From Hyphomicrobiales bacterium (GTDB lineage Bacteria; Pseudomonadota; Alphaproteobacteria; Rhizobiales; Rhizobiaceae): a stretch of DNA of 64,000 nucleotides. Every line of letters starts with the position of its first letter. Position 1 is the stretch's first letter. Location of the stretch: NCBI GenBank assembly GCA_900465675.1, contig UBJR01000019.1, forward strand, positions 186,001 through 250,000, in the 5' to 3' direction. Positions 18,291-27,225 of this stretch are shown one piece after another. The notes under the pieces are model-generated. The model saw nothing but the letters and a program-made list of their open reading frames with translations. It searched no databases and was not told where the DNA came from. Position numbers and translations under genes: made by a program.

Positions 18291-19133
18291 ATGAAACTGA
18301 TGCGTGTAGGCCAAGCGGGTAGCGAGAAGCCGGCGATTCTTGATGCAGACGGCAAGATCCGGGATCTTTCCGCCCATGTTTCCGATATTGGTGGTGCTGC
18401 GATTTCTCCCGAAGGGCTGAAGAAGATCGCGGCGCTCGACCCGAAAAGTCTGCCGGAAATTGCGCCGGGCCGTATCGGCGCCTGTGTCGCCGGCACCGGC
18501 AAGTTCATCTGCATCGGCCTGAATTTCTCGGACCATGCCGCCGAAACCGGCGCCACTGTGCCTCCCGAGCCGATCATCTTCATGAAGGCGACCTCCGCCA
18601 TCATCGGTCCTGATGACAATGTCGTCATTCCGCGCGGCTCGGAAAAGACCGATTGGGAAGTCGAACTCGGCGTCGTCATCGGCAAGACCGCGAAATACGT
18701 CTCGGAAGCCGAAGCGCTTGATTATGTTGCCGGTTATTGCGTTTCCGACGACGTCTCCGAACGGGCCTTCCAGACCGAGCGCTCCGGCCAGTGGACCAAG
18801 GGCAAGTCCTGCGACACCTTCGGCCCGATCGGCCCCTGGCTGGTCACCAAGGATGAGATTCCCGATCCGCAGAATCTCGGCATGTGGCTGACCGTCAATG
18901 GCGAGAAGATGCAGGACGGCTCGTCGAAGACCATGGTCTATGGTGTCGCCTTTCTCGTTTCCTATCTCAGCCAGTTCATGTCGCTGCATCCCGGCGATGT
19001 GATTTCGACGGGCACGCCGCCCGGCGTCGGCATGGGCCAGAAGCCGCCGCGTTATCTCAAGCCCGGCGATGTGGTGGAGCTCGGCATCGAAGGTCTCGGC
19101 ACCCAGAAGCAGACTTTCGTCGCCGATATCTGA
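18291..19133 (+). CDS. Fumarylacetoacetate hydrolase (FAH)-family protein
   Basis: Metal-dependent hydrolase, hydratase or decarboxylase of small oxo-acids. The 280-aa protein has an N-terminal domain of about 70 residues and a FAH core containing FICIGLNFSDHA, the metal-binding WEVELGVVIGK and the C-terminal GDVISTGTPPGVG. This domain layout resembles ureidoglycolate lyase or 2-hydroxyhepta-2,4-diene-1,7-dioate isomerase-type members, but the substrate cannot be assigned. A GAGGAGG ribosome-binding site precedes the ATG. It follows the hydroquinone reductase gene by 94 bp, consistent with aromatic-compound metabolism, and ends in a clear terminator. Confidence 0.88.
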   Translation: MKLMRVGQAGSEKPAILDADGKIRDLSAHVSDIGGAAISPEGLKKIAALDPKSLPEIAPGRIGACVAGTGKFICIGLNFSDHAAETGATVPPEPIIFMKATSAIIGPDDNVVIPRGSEKTDWEVELGVVIGKTAKYVSEAEALDYVAGYCVSDDVSERAFQTERSGQWTKGKSCDTFGPIGPWLVTKDEIPDPQNLGMWLTVNGEKMQDGSSKTMVYGVAFLVSYLSQFMSLHPGDVISTGTPPGVGMGQKPPRYLKPGDVVELGIEGLGTQKQTFVADI

Positions 19134-19169
19134 CCGAACCGGGTCTCTTAACGATTGAAGAGCATGATG

Positions 19170-19195
19170 ATGCCGGGGATGTGATGCCCCGGCAT
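19170..19195 (+). terminator. Terminator after the FAH-family gene
   Basis: Hairpin ATGCCGGGG (19170-19178) / CCCCGGCAT (19187-19195) followed by TTCTTTT. Confidence 0.8.
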
Positions 19196-19337
19196 TTCTT
19201 TTGCGGTGCGCACACCTATGTTGCTATGCAACAAAAGCCTGCTAATCTGCGTTGAAGTGCCAGCAGAGATAATGGAAAGAAATGTGTGCCAGCCCCCAAG
19301 GCGCCGTCTTTTCCGGTAAAGAAAGGTGGCGCATCTC

Positions 19338-20609
19338 ATGTTTTATCAGCTCTACGAACTGAATCACGCTGCAATGGCGCCGTTTCGCGCTGCCGCCGAT
19401 GTGATGCGGATGGCCTATGCCAATCCGCTCAATCCCTGGTCCCAGACCCCGTTCGGCCGCACGATCGCTGCCAGTCTCGAAATGTTCGAGCGCACCACGC
19501 GCCGCTATGGCAAGCCGGAATTCGGCCTCCCCGAAACCGTTGTCGATGGCAAGAAGGTCAAAGTCCGCGAAGAGATCGTCTGGTCGAGGCCGTTCTGCAA
19601 TCTGCTGCACTTCTCGCGCAATCTGCCCGCCGATCATCGCGATCCGCGAATCCTGATCGTCGCGCCGATGTCCGGCCACTATGCGACGCTGCTGCGCGGC
19701 ACAGTCGAAGCTCTTCTGCCAAGCGCTGATGTTTACATCACTGATTGGATCGATGCCCGCATGGTGCCTATGACCGACGGCACGTTCGATTTCGACGACT
19801 ATGTCGACTACGTCATCGAGATGCTGCATTTCCTCGGTCCCGACACGCATGTCGTTGCCGTCTGTCAGCCCTCGGTACCGGTGCTTGCCGCCGCTGCCGT
19901 CATGGAGGAAGCAAATGATCCGCTCTCTCCGGCGTCGATGACGCTGATGGGCGGCCCGATCGATACGCGCATCAACCCAACGGCCGTCAACAAGCTTGCG
20001 AAAGACAAGCCGCTGGAATGGTTTGCCGACAACGTGATCATGAATGTTCCGTGGCCGCAGCCGGGTTTCATGCGTCCCGTCTATCCGGGCTTCCTGCAGC
20101 TCTCCGGCTTCATGTCGATGAACCTTGACCGGCACCTTGTGGCGCACAAGGAGTTCTTCATGCATCTGGTGAAGAACGACGGCGAGCCTGAAAAGCACCG
20201 TGATTTCTATGACGAATATCTGGCGGTCATGGATTTGACGGCGGAATTCTACCTGCAGACCGTCGATCAGGTGTTCATCAAGCACGCGCTGCCGAAGGGT
20301 GAACTGGTGCATCGCGGCAAGCTTGTCGATCCCAAGGCGATCCGCAACGTCGCATTGCTCACCGTCGAAGGCGAAAACGACGACATATCGGGCGTCGGGC
20401 AGACGCATGCCGCGCAGACGATCTGTACGAACATTCCAGACAGCATGCGCATGCATTATCTGCAGCCGGATGTCGGCCATTACGGCGTGTTCAACGGCTC
20501 GCGTTTCCGCAAGGAGATCGCCCCGCGGATCGTCAATTTCGTACGCGAGCATGCGCGCTCGTCGAAACCCGCCGTCAAACGCGTGATCAAGGGCGGCAAA
20601 TCGGGCTAG
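19338..20609 (+). CDS. phaZ: Intracellular poly(3-hydroxybutyrate) depolymerase PhaZ
   Basis: Mobilises intracellular PHB granules, the main carbon store of rhizobia. The 423-aa protein starts MFYQLYELNHAAMAPFRAAAD, typical of the family. It has an alpha/beta-hydrolase core with the lipase-box-like VAVCQPSVPV, in which the nucleophile is a cysteine (residue 176), as in Ralstonia i-PHB depolymerase, and the late histidine motif PDVGHYGVFNG. I prefer the ATG at 19338 (AAAGGTGG upstream) to a GTG four codons earlier. It appears monocistronic. Confidence 0.93.
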   Translation: MFYQLYELNHAAMAPFRAAADVMRMAYANPLNPWSQTPFGRTIAASLEMFERTTRRYGKPEFGLPETVVDGKKVKVREEIVWSRPFCNLLHFSRNLPADHRDPRILIVAPMSGHYATLLRGTVEALLPSADVYITDWIDARMVPMTDGTFDFDDYVDYVIEMLHFLGPDTHVVAVCQPSVPVLAAAAVMEEANDPLSPASMTLMGGPIDTRINPTAVNKLAKDKPLEWFADNVIMNVPWPQPGFMRPVYPGFLQLSGFMSMNLDRHLVAHKEFFMHLVKNDGEPEKHRDFYDEYLAVMDLTAEFYLQTVDQVFIKHALPKGELVHRGKLVDPKAIRNVALLTVEGENDDISGVGQTHAAQTICTNIPDSMRMHYLQPDVGHYGVFNGSRFRKEIAPRIVNFVREHARSSKPAVKRVIKGGKSG

Positions 20610-20752
20610 TTAGCGATTGCTGATTTAATCCTTGTCATTCAAGGCATTGTCCGATTTCGCGGGCAATCGTCTTGAAGGGCCGGGGAGCGGTAACCACATC
20701 GATTTCCAGCATTCGGTATTCTGCCGGGTGCAGAAAGCGAGGATACCGCACG

Positions 20753-21190
20753 ATGAACCAGTCAGCATTGCTTCGCCCGGATTGGACTCCGGCTACCATT
20801 GCCCTGATGGTGCTGGGCTTCGTGGTCTTCTGGCCTCTCGGCCTGGCCATGCTTGCCTATATCATCTTCGGCGAACGCCTTCGCGGCTTCAAGCGCGATG
20901 CCAACAACGCTGCCGATGGCTTCTTTGCCAGCTGCCGCCGTTCGACGAATGGCCGCCACCGCCCGCATTCCTCGACAGGCAACGTCGCCTTCGATGACTG
21001 GCGGAAAGCCGAGATCGACCGCATCGAGGAAGAGCGCCGCAAGCTCGACGAGATGCGCGAAGAGTTCGACAACTACATGCGCGAGCTCCGCCGCGCCAAG
21101 GACCAGGACGAATTCGACCGCTTCATGCGCGATCGCAAGAACGCCAAGCGCGACGACAACGGCCCGGTCGCTGAATACCAAACGCCTTGA
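20753..21190 (+). CDS. DUF2852 membrane protein
   Basis: The 145-aa protein begins with the family motif RPDWTPATIALMVLGFV, followed by one long or two short membrane helices (about residues 14-40) and a charged cytoplasmic tail. A predicted coiled-coil segment (about 85-135) is rich in Glu, Arg and Lys (WRKAEIDRIEEERRKLDEM). Members occur widely in Rhizobiales with no known function. The ATG at 20753 is supported by an upstream GAGGA and by the conserved start. A terminator follows. Confidence 0.8.
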   Translation: MNQSALLRPDWTPATIALMVLGFVVFWPLGLAMLAYIIFGERLRGFKRDANNAADGFFASCRRSTNGRHRPHSSTGNVAFDDWRKAEIDRIEEERRKLDEMREEFDNYMRELRRAKDQDEFDRFMRDRKNAKRDDNGPVAEYQTP

Positions 21191-21212
21191 AGGCTTTGGT
21201 GAAGAACGAGCG

Positions 21213-21235
21213 AACCGGCATCATCGATGCCGGTT
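21213..21235 (+). terminator. Terminator after the DUF2852 gene
   Basis: Hairpin AACCGGCATC (21213-21222) / GATGCCGGTT (21226-21235) followed by TTTTCTTT. Confidence 0.85.
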
Positions 21236-21276
21236 TTTCTTTGTCTGGAATTGCCCGAATCGTATAGAAAAGCACC

Positions 21277-22041
21277 ATGTTTCCGCTTCTTTCCAAGCCG
21301 CGGCGCCCGTCCGTCCGAAAGCCTGCTCCGCCGGAGACGCGGACGCTTGATGTCGCCGGCCGATTGATGCCGCTGACGATCAAGCAGCATGATCGCGCCA
21401 CGCGGATCACGCTGCGGATCGAACCCGGTGGCCGGGCGCTGAAGATGACGGTGCCGCGCGGGCTCGCCCAGCGCGAGGTCAACGCCTTCCTCGACCGCCA
21501 TCAGGGCTGGCTGCTGACCAAGCTCGCCAAGTTTTCACAGGATACCGGGCTTCAGGATGGTGGCGAGATCCTGCTTCGCGGCATCCGCCACCGCATCAGA
21601 CTTACCGGCAGCCTGCGCGGCCTTACGGAAGCGGTCATCGTCGATGGCGATCATATCCTCAGGGTCAGCGGAATGCCGGAGCATCTCGGCCGGCGGGTCG
21701 CCACCTTCCTGAAGAAGGAAGCCCGCGCCGATCTCGAACGCCTGGCGCATTTCCACGCCAGGTCGATCAAGGCGCCCATCAAGTCAATCTCGATGAAGGA
21801 TACCCGCAGCCGCTGGGGATCCTGCTCTTCCGAGGGAAATCTAAGCTTTTCCTGGCGCATCGTCATGGCGCCGCCTTCGGTGATCGACTACCTCGCCGCC
21901 CATGAAGTGGCCCATCTCAAGGAGATGAACCACGGCCCGCGCTTCTGGGCGTTGTGCGAGAAGCTCTGCCCCGATATGGACGAGGCCAAGGGCTGGCTGA
22001 AGCGCCACGGAAGCCTGCTTCACGCCATCAGTTTCGACTGA
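21277..22041 (+). CDS. YgjP-type zinc metallopeptidase (DUF45, M48-like)
   Basis: The 254-aa protein carries the gluzincin signature HEVAH (residues 209-213) with a third histidine in LKEMNHGPRFW (219), the arrangement of YgjP/WLM-type metal-dependent hydrolases. The preceding conserved segment TRSRWGSCSSEGNLSFSWR is the family's second hallmark. No signal peptide is visible, so it is probably cytoplasmic. Substrate and physiological role are unknown; the family is often described as a predicted metal-dependent hydrolase. Confidence 0.87.
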   Translation: MFPLLSKPRRPSVRKPAPPETRTLDVAGRLMPLTIKQHDRATRITLRIEPGGRALKMTVPRGLAQREVNAFLDRHQGWLLTKLAKFSQDTGLQDGGEILLRGIRHRIRLTGSLRGLTEAVIVDGDHILRVSGMPEHLGRRVATFLKKEARADLERLAHFHARSIKAPIKSISMKDTRSRWGSCSSEGNLSFSWRIVMAPPSVIDYLAAHEVAHLKEMNHGPRFWALCEKLCPDMDEAKGWLKRHGSLLHAISFD

Positions 22042-22116
22042 GCGGAAACCGCGTGAAATTAAGCCTCCATCGCAAATTGGCTCGACTCTTTTGCCTTTTC
22101 GTGTCACTTCGCTGCC

Positions 22117-22785
22117 ATGAAACCGGACATCAAAATCTGTGGTCTGAAGACGGCCGAGACGATCGATCGCGCGCTGAAGCGCGGCGCGACCCATATCGGC
22201 TTCATCTTCTTCGAAAAAAGCCCGCGCTATATCGAGCCTGACGTCGCTGGAAGGCTGGCGGACGCGGTGCGCGGCAAGGCCAAGATCGTGGCCGTCACGG
22301 TTAACCCAACAAACGACGATCTCGATGAAATCGTTGCACTTTTGCGCCCCGATATCATTCAGCTTCATGGCGATGAAAGCCCGGAACGCGTTTTGACCAT
22401 AAAGGCCGTTTACGGTCTTCCTGTCATGAAGGCTTTCTCGGTGCGCACCTCCGACGATCTGAAGCGGGTCGAGGCCTATATCGGTATCGCTGATCGCTTC
22501 CTCTTCGATGCGAAGCCGCCGAAAGGCTCCGAATTGCCCGGCGGAAACGGGGTTTCGTTCGATTGGAGCCTGCTCGACTGGCTTGACGGCAGCGTCGATT
22601 ACATGCTTTCCGGTGGACTGAACAAGGACAACATTGCCGACGCGCTGATCATCACCAAAGCGCCAGGCATCGACGTTTCCTCCGGTGTCGAGAGTGCACC
22701 GGGTGCGAAAAGCGTCGCGATGATCGATGAATTTTTCGATGCGGTCGAGAAGGCGTATCAGCCTGAAACCGCTTCAGGGAGTTAA
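22117..22785 (+). CDS. trpF: Phosphoribosylanthranilate isomerase TrpF
   Basis: Third step of tryptophan synthesis from chorismate (PRA to CdRP). The 222-aa (beta/alpha)8 protein has the catalytic cysteine in DIKICGLKT (residue 8), GFIFFEKSPRYI, QLHGDES, and the phosphate-binding LSGGLN and GIDVSSGVE near the end. It opens the operon trpF-trpB-trpA-accD-folC, an order common in alphaproteobacteria, and is separated from trpB by 2 bases. Confidence 0.96.
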   Translation: MKPDIKICGLKTAETIDRALKRGATHIGFIFFEKSPRYIEPDVAGRLADAVRGKAKIVAVTVNPTNDDLDEIVALLRPDIIQLHGDESPERVLTIKAVYGLPVMKAFSVRTSDDLKRVEAYIGIADRFLFDAKPPKGSELPGGNGVSFDWSLLDWLDGSVDYMLSGGLNKDNIADALIITKAPGIDVSSGVESAPGAKSVAMIDEFFDAVEKAYQPETASGS

Positions 22786-22787
22786 GA

Positions 22788-24008
22788 GTGAACGAGACGC
22801 CTAAACCGAATTCCTTCCGTTCCGGCCCTGACGAAGACGGCCGTTTTGGCATCTATGGCGGCCGTTTTGTCGCCGAGACCCTGATGCCCCTCATTCTCGA
22901 CCTGCAGGCCGAGTGGGACAAGGCGAAGGACGATCCGGAATTCCAGGCGGAACTGAAAAACCTCGGCGCCCACTATATCGGCCGCCCGAGCCCGCTGTAT
23001 TTTGCGGAACGGCTGACGGCCGAGCTCGGCGGCGCGAAGATCTACTTCAAGCGCGAAGAGCTGAACCACACAGGTTCCCACAAGATCAACAATTGCATCG
23101 GCCAGATCCTGCTCGCCAAGCGCATGGGCAAGACCCGCATCATCGCTGAAACCGGTGCCGGCCAGCATGGCGTTGCTTCGGCAACCGTTGCCGCCCGTTT
23201 CGGCCTTCCCTGCGTCGTCTATATGGGCGCCACCGATGTCGAGCGCCAGGCGCCGAACGTTTTCCGCATGAAGCTCCTGGGTGCCGAAGTGAAGCCGGTC
23301 ACGGCTGGACACGGCACGCTGAAGGACGCCATGAACGAGGCGCTGCGCGACTGGGTCACCAATGTCGACGACACCTATTACCTGATCGGCACCGCCGCCG
23401 GCCCACATCCCTATCCGGAGATGGTTCGGGATTTCCAGGCGGTGATCGGCACTGAAGCCAAGCAGCAGATGCTGGAAGCCGAGGGACGTCTGCCGGATCT
23501 CGTCGTTGCCGCCGTCGGTGGCGGCTCGAACGCCATCGGCATCTTCCATCCGTTCCTCGATGATGAAGGCGTCAAGATCGTCGGCGTCGAAGCGGGCGGC
23601 AAGGGTTTGCAGGGTGACGAGCATTGCGCCTCGATCACCGCCGGTTCGCCGGGCGTTCTTCACGGCAACCGCACCTACCTGCTGCAGGATGGCGACGGCC
23701 AGATCAAGGAAGGCCATTCGATTTCGGCCGGCCTCGATTATCCCGGCATCGGCCCGGAGCATTCCTACCTGAACGACATCGGCCGTGTCGAATATGTGCC
23801 GATCATGGACCACGAAGCGCTCGATGCCTTCCAGACGCTGACGCGCCTTGAGGGCATCATTCCGGCGCTGGAACCGTCGCATGCGTTGGCCGAAGTCATC
23901 AAGCGCGCGCCGAAGATGGGCAAGGACGAGATCATCCTGATGAACCTCTCCGGCCGCGGCGATAAGGACATCTTCACCGTCGCCAAGATTCTCGGAATGG
24001 ATGCTTAA
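22788..24008 (+). CDS. trpB: Tryptophan synthase beta subunit
   Basis: PLP enzyme condensing indole with serine. The 406-aa protein has FGIYGGRFVAETLM at the N-terminus, the PLP lysine in HTGSHKINN, the GAGQHG loop with the catalytic glutamate (ETGAGQHG), the phosphate-binding AAVGGGSNAIGIF, and the C-terminal LSGRGDKD. It starts with GTG two bases after the trpF stop; CAGGGAG provides the ribosome-binding site. Confidence 0.98.
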   Translation: MNETPKPNSFRSGPDEDGRFGIYGGRFVAETLMPLILDLQAEWDKAKDDPEFQAELKNLGAHYIGRPSPLYFAERLTAELGGAKIYFKREELNHTGSHKINNCIGQILLAKRMGKTRIIAETGAGQHGVASATVAARFGLPCVVYMGATDVERQAPNVFRMKLLGAEVKPVTAGHGTLKDAMNEALRDWVTNVDDTYYLIGTAAGPHPYPEMVRDFQAVIGTEAKQQMLEAEGRLPDLVVAAVGGGSNAIGIFHPFLDDEGVKIVGVEAGGKGLQGDEHCASITAGSPGVLHGNRTYLLQDGDGQIKEGHSISAGLDYPGIGPEHSYLNDIGRVEYVPIMDHEALDAFQTLTRLEGIIPALEPSHALAEVIKRAPKMGKDEIILMNLSGRGDKDIFTVAKILGMDA

Positions 24009-24011
24009 GTC

Positions 24012-24851
24012 ATGACCGCACGTATGGACAAACGCTTTGCCGATCTGAAGGCCGAGGGCCGCCCGGCGCTGGTCACCTATTTCATGGGCGGCGACCCGGA
24101 TTACGACACGTCGCTCGGCATCATGAAGGCGCTGCCGGAAGCTGGTTCCGATATTATCGAGCTCGGCATGCCGTTTTCGGATCCGATGGCCGACGGTCCG
24201 GCAATCCAGCTGGCCGGTCAGCGCGCCCTGAAGGGCGGCCAGACGCTCAAGAAGACGCTGCAGCTGGCTGCGGACTTCCGCAAGTCCGATGATGCGACGC
24301 CGATCGTCATGATGGGCTACTACAACCCGATCTACATCTACGGCGTCGAAAAGTTTCTCGACGATGCGCTGGCATCCGGCATCGACGGTCTGATCGTCGT
24401 CGATCTGCCGCCGGAGATGGATGACGAACTGTGCATCCCGGCGATCCGCAAGGGCATCAACTTCATCCGCCTGGCAACGCCGACCACCGATGAAAAGCGC
24501 CTGCCAGCCGTTCTGAAGAACACCTCCGGCTTTGTCTATTATGTTTCGATGAACGGCATCACCGGTTCGGCTTTGCCGGATACGTCGCTGGTCTCGGGTG
24601 CCGTCAAGCGCATCAAGGAGCACACCGATCTGCCTGTTTGCGTTGGCTTCGGCGTTAAGACCGCCGACCATGCAAAGGTCATCGGCGCTTCGGCTGACGG
24701 CGTTGTCGTCGGTACTGCCATCGTCAATCAGGTGGCCACAAGCTTGACCAAGGACGGAAAAGCGACAGCTGATACGGTTCAGGCCGTCGCCACGCTGGTC
24801 CGCGGTCTTTCATCGGGAACGCGTTCGGCGCGCCTTGTTGCTGCCGAATAG
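24012..24851 (+). CDS. trpA: Tryptophan synthase alpha subunit
   Basis: Cleaves indole-3-glycerol phosphate to indole, which passes to TrpB. The 279-aa protein has the signature with the catalytic glutamate, IIELGMPFSDPMADGP (E about 49), the second catalytic aspartate in DGLIVVDLPPE, and the phosphate-binding VGFGVKTADHA and GVVVGTAIV. It starts 3 bases after the trpB stop. Confidence 0.97.
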   Translation: MTARMDKRFADLKAEGRPALVTYFMGGDPDYDTSLGIMKALPEAGSDIIELGMPFSDPMADGPAIQLAGQRALKGGQTLKKTLQLAADFRKSDDATPIVMMGYYNPIYIYGVEKFLDDALASGIDGLIVVDLPPEMDDELCIPAIRKGINFIRLATPTTDEKRLPAVLKNTSGFVYYVSMNGITGSALPDTSLVSGAVKRIKEHTDLPVCVGFGVKTADHAKVIGASADGVVVGTAIVNQVATSLTKDGKATADTVQAVATLVRGLSSGTRSARLVAAE

Positions 24852-24890
24852 TGTCCCCACATTGGCTGTCGTCAATCAGGAGTTTTCGAC

Positions 24891-25793
24891 TTGAACTGGA
24901 TCACCAACTACGTACGCCCGCGGATCAATTCCATGCTGGGCCGCCGCGAAGTTCCTGAAAATCTCTGGATCAAGTGCCCGGAAACGGGCGAGATGGTCTT
25001 CCACAAGGATCTGGAAGACAACAAGTGGGTCATCCCGGCCTCCGGCTATCACATGAAGATGCCGGCCAAGGCCCGTCTGCTCGATCTGTTCGATAATGGC
25101 GAATACGAAGCGTTGGTGCAGCCGAAGGTGGCTCAGGACCCGTTGAAGTTCCGCGATTCCAAGAAATACACCGACCGTTTGCGCGATAGCCGTCTGAAGA
25201 CTGAGCAGGAAGACACGATCGTCGCCGGCGTCGGCAAGGTTCGCGGCCTGAAGCTCGTGGCCGTCGTGCACGAATTCAACTTCATGGGCGGCTCGCTCGG
25301 CATCGCTGCCGGCGAGGCAATCGTCAAGGCATTCGAGCGTGCGATCGCGGAAAAGTGCCCGCTGGTGATGTTCCCGGCTTCCGGCGGCGCCCGCATGCAG
25401 GAAGGCATTCTGTCGCTGATGCAGCTGCCGCGCACCACTGTCGCGGTCGACATGCTCAAGGAAGCAGGCCAGCCCTATATCGTCGTTCTGACGAACCCGA
25501 CCACGGGCGGCGTGACCGCTTCCTATGCCATGCTCGGCGATCTTCACCTGGCCGAGCCGGGCGCGGAAATCTGCTTTGCCGGCAAGCGCGTCATCGAGCA
25601 GACGATCCGCGAAAAGTTGCCGGAAGGCTTCCAGACGTCGGAGTATCTGCTGGAACACGGCATGGTCGACATGGTGATCAAGCGTCACGATATCCCCGAT
25701 ACGCTGGCGCGGGTCCTAAAGATCCTGACGAAGAAGCCGGCAAATACCGTCGTTACCAACGGCAGTGCGGTCGCGCTGGCAGCGAGCGCCTGA
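24891..25793 (+). CDS. accD: Acetyl-CoA carboxylase carboxyltransferase beta subunit AccD
   Basis: Forms with AccA the carboxyltransferase that makes malonyl-CoA for fatty acid synthesis. The 300-aa protein begins with the conserved NWITNYVRPRINSM and the zinc-ribbon region (WIKCPETGEMVF). The first knuckle cysteine is present, but the second half (DNKWVIPASGYH) lacks the usual Cys pair, as in other rhizobial AccD proteins as far as I recall. The crotonase core has FMGGSLGIAAGEAIV and ASGGARMQEG. The start is a TTG (24891) with AGGAG nine bases upstream; no ATG is available near the conserved N-terminus. Confidence 0.95.
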   Translation: MNWITNYVRPRINSMLGRREVPENLWIKCPETGEMVFHKDLEDNKWVIPASGYHMKMPAKARLLDLFDNGEYEALVQPKVAQDPLKFRDSKKYTDRLRDSRLKTEQEDTIVAGVGKVRGLKLVAVVHEFNFMGGSLGIAAGEAIVKAFERAIAEKCPLVMFPASGGARMQEGILSLMQLPRTTVAVDMLKEAGQPYIVVLTNPTTGGVTASYAMLGDLHLAEPGAEICFAGKRVIEQTIREKLPEGFQTSEYLLEHGMVDMVIKRHDIPDTLARVLKILTKKPANTVVTNGSAVALAASA

Positions 25794-25825
25794 TCGATCC
25801 AGAACCTGCCTGAGCGGAGGGCCGA

Positions 25826-27178
25826 ATGATACCCAGGGGTCAGACCGTCGTGAGCGAGGCAGCACAGGAAATAGACAAGCTCTTGGGATTGCATCCCAAG
25901 GGCTTCGATCTGTCGCTGGAGCGGATCACCCGCCTGCTGGAAGTTCTCGGAAATCCGCAGGACAAGCTGCCGCCGGTAATTCATGTCGCCGGAACCAACG
26001 GCAAGGGTTCTGTTACTGCCTTCTGCCGGGCGCTCCTCGAAGCTGGTGGCTACAGCGTTCATGTCCACACTTCGCCTCATCTGGTGAATTGGCACGAGCG
26101 CTACCGCATCGGCGTCAAGGGCGGACGCGGAGAGCTGGTCGAAGACGCGGCTTTCGCCGATGCCGTACGCCGCGTTGCCGAAGCCAATGGCGGCCAGAAG
26201 ATCACCGTTTTCGAAATCCTGACGGCGGTCACCTTCCTGCTCTTTTCCGAACAGCCTGCCGACGCAGCTGTTATCGAAGTCGGCCTTGGCGGCCGCTTCG
26301 ACGCGACGAATGTCATCTCCGATCCGGCCGTTTCGGTCATCATGCCGATTTCCCTGGATCATCAGCCCTATCTCGGTGACCGGGTCGAGCTGATCGCCGC
26401 CGAAAAGGCGGGCATCATGAAGGCGAAGCATCCTGTCGTCATTGGTCAGCAGCCTTATGACGCAGCGCTCGAAGTGCTGATGTCGACGGCCGAGCGGCTG
26501 CATTGCCCGACCGCCGTTTACGGCCAGGATTTCATGGCCCACGAGGAATATGGCCGTCTCGTCTATCAGGATGAGTTCGGCCTTGCCGATCTGCCGCTCC
26601 CGCGGCTTCCCGGCCGCCATCAATATGCCAACGCCGCCGCTGCCATCCGCGCCGTCAAGGCCGCCGGTTTCGTCGTCACCGAAGCGATGATGGAGAAGGC
26701 GCTTCAGGGTGTGGAATGGCCCGGGCGTCTGCAGCGGCTGACCGAGGGGCGGCTGATGTCGCACGCACCTGCCGGTGCGGAGATCTGGGTCGATGGCGGA
26801 CACAATCCCGGCGCCGGCGAGGTGATCGCCGAGGCGATGGCGAATTTCGAGGAAAAGCTGCCAAGACCGCTCTATCTGATCACCGGCATGATCAACACGA
26901 AGGATCCCGTCGGTTATTTCAAGGCGTTTGCCGGACTGGCGGAGAAAGTCTTCTGCGTTCCGATCCGCGGAAGCGATGCGATGATCGACCCGGTCATTCT
27001 GGCCAATGCTGCCTACGACGCCGGTTTGGTGGCCGAGCCGATGTCGACCGTCGGAGACGCGCTCGATGCGATCAAGGAAATCCTCGATCCGGCCAAGCCG
27101 CCGCCACGCATCCTGATGGGCGGCTCGCTCTATCTGGTCGGCGACGTTCTCTCGGATAACGGCACGCCACCAAAATGA
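25826..27178 (+). CDS. folC: Bifunctional folylpolyglutamate synthase / dihydrofolate synthase FolC
   Basis: Adds glutamate to dihydropteroate and to folates. The 450-aa Mur-ligase-like protein shows the P-loop VAGTNGKGSVTAFC, HTSPHLVNWHERYRI, the EVGLGGRFDATNV motif and the late WVDGGHNPGAGE. A GGAGG ribosome-binding site stands six bases before the ATG. folC following accD in the trp operon is a common bacterial arrangement. A strong terminator begins immediately after the stop. Confidence 0.96.
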   Translation: MIPRGQTVVSEAAQEIDKLLGLHPKGFDLSLERITRLLEVLGNPQDKLPPVIHVAGTNGKGSVTAFCRALLEAGGYSVHVHTSPHLVNWHERYRIGVKGGRGELVEDAAFADAVRRVAEANGGQKITVFEILTAVTFLLFSEQPADAAVIEVGLGGRFDATNVISDPAVSVIMPISLDHQPYLGDRVELIAAEKAGIMKAKHPVVIGQQPYDAALEVLMSTAERLHCPTAVYGQDFMAHEEYGRLVYQDEFGLADLPLPRLPGRHQYANAAAAIRAVKAAGFVVTEAMMEKALQGVEWPGRLQRLTEGRLMSHAPAGAEIWVDGGHNPGAGEVIAEAMANFEEKLPRPLYLITGMINTKDPVGYFKAFAGLAEKVFCVPIRGSDAMIDPVILANAAYDAGLVAEPMSTVGDALDAIKEILDPAKPPPRILMGGSLYLVGDVLSDNGTPPK

Positions 27179-27205
27179 AAAAAGCCCGGTCGAAGCCGGG
27201 CTTTT
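27179..27205. terminator. Bidirectional terminator between folC and trxA
   Basis: Hairpin with arms AAAAGCCCGG and CCGGGCTTTT around a short loop, with A and T runs on either side, in the gap between convergent folC and trxA. Confidence 0.9.
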
Positions 27206-27225
27206 TCGTTGAATGCGAAAGCGTC

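Noticed and set aside
17126..18685. 519-codon open frame antisense to the hydroquinone reductase and FAH-family genes
   Set aside because: Same reason: real conserved motifs lie on the plus strand, and the antisense frame has no recognisable domain.
22782..24671. Long open frame (629 codons) antisense to trpB and trpA
   Set aside because: It is a shadow of GC-rich codon bias: the plus strand encodes unmistakable TrpB and TrpA, and the antisense product resembles nothing I recognise.
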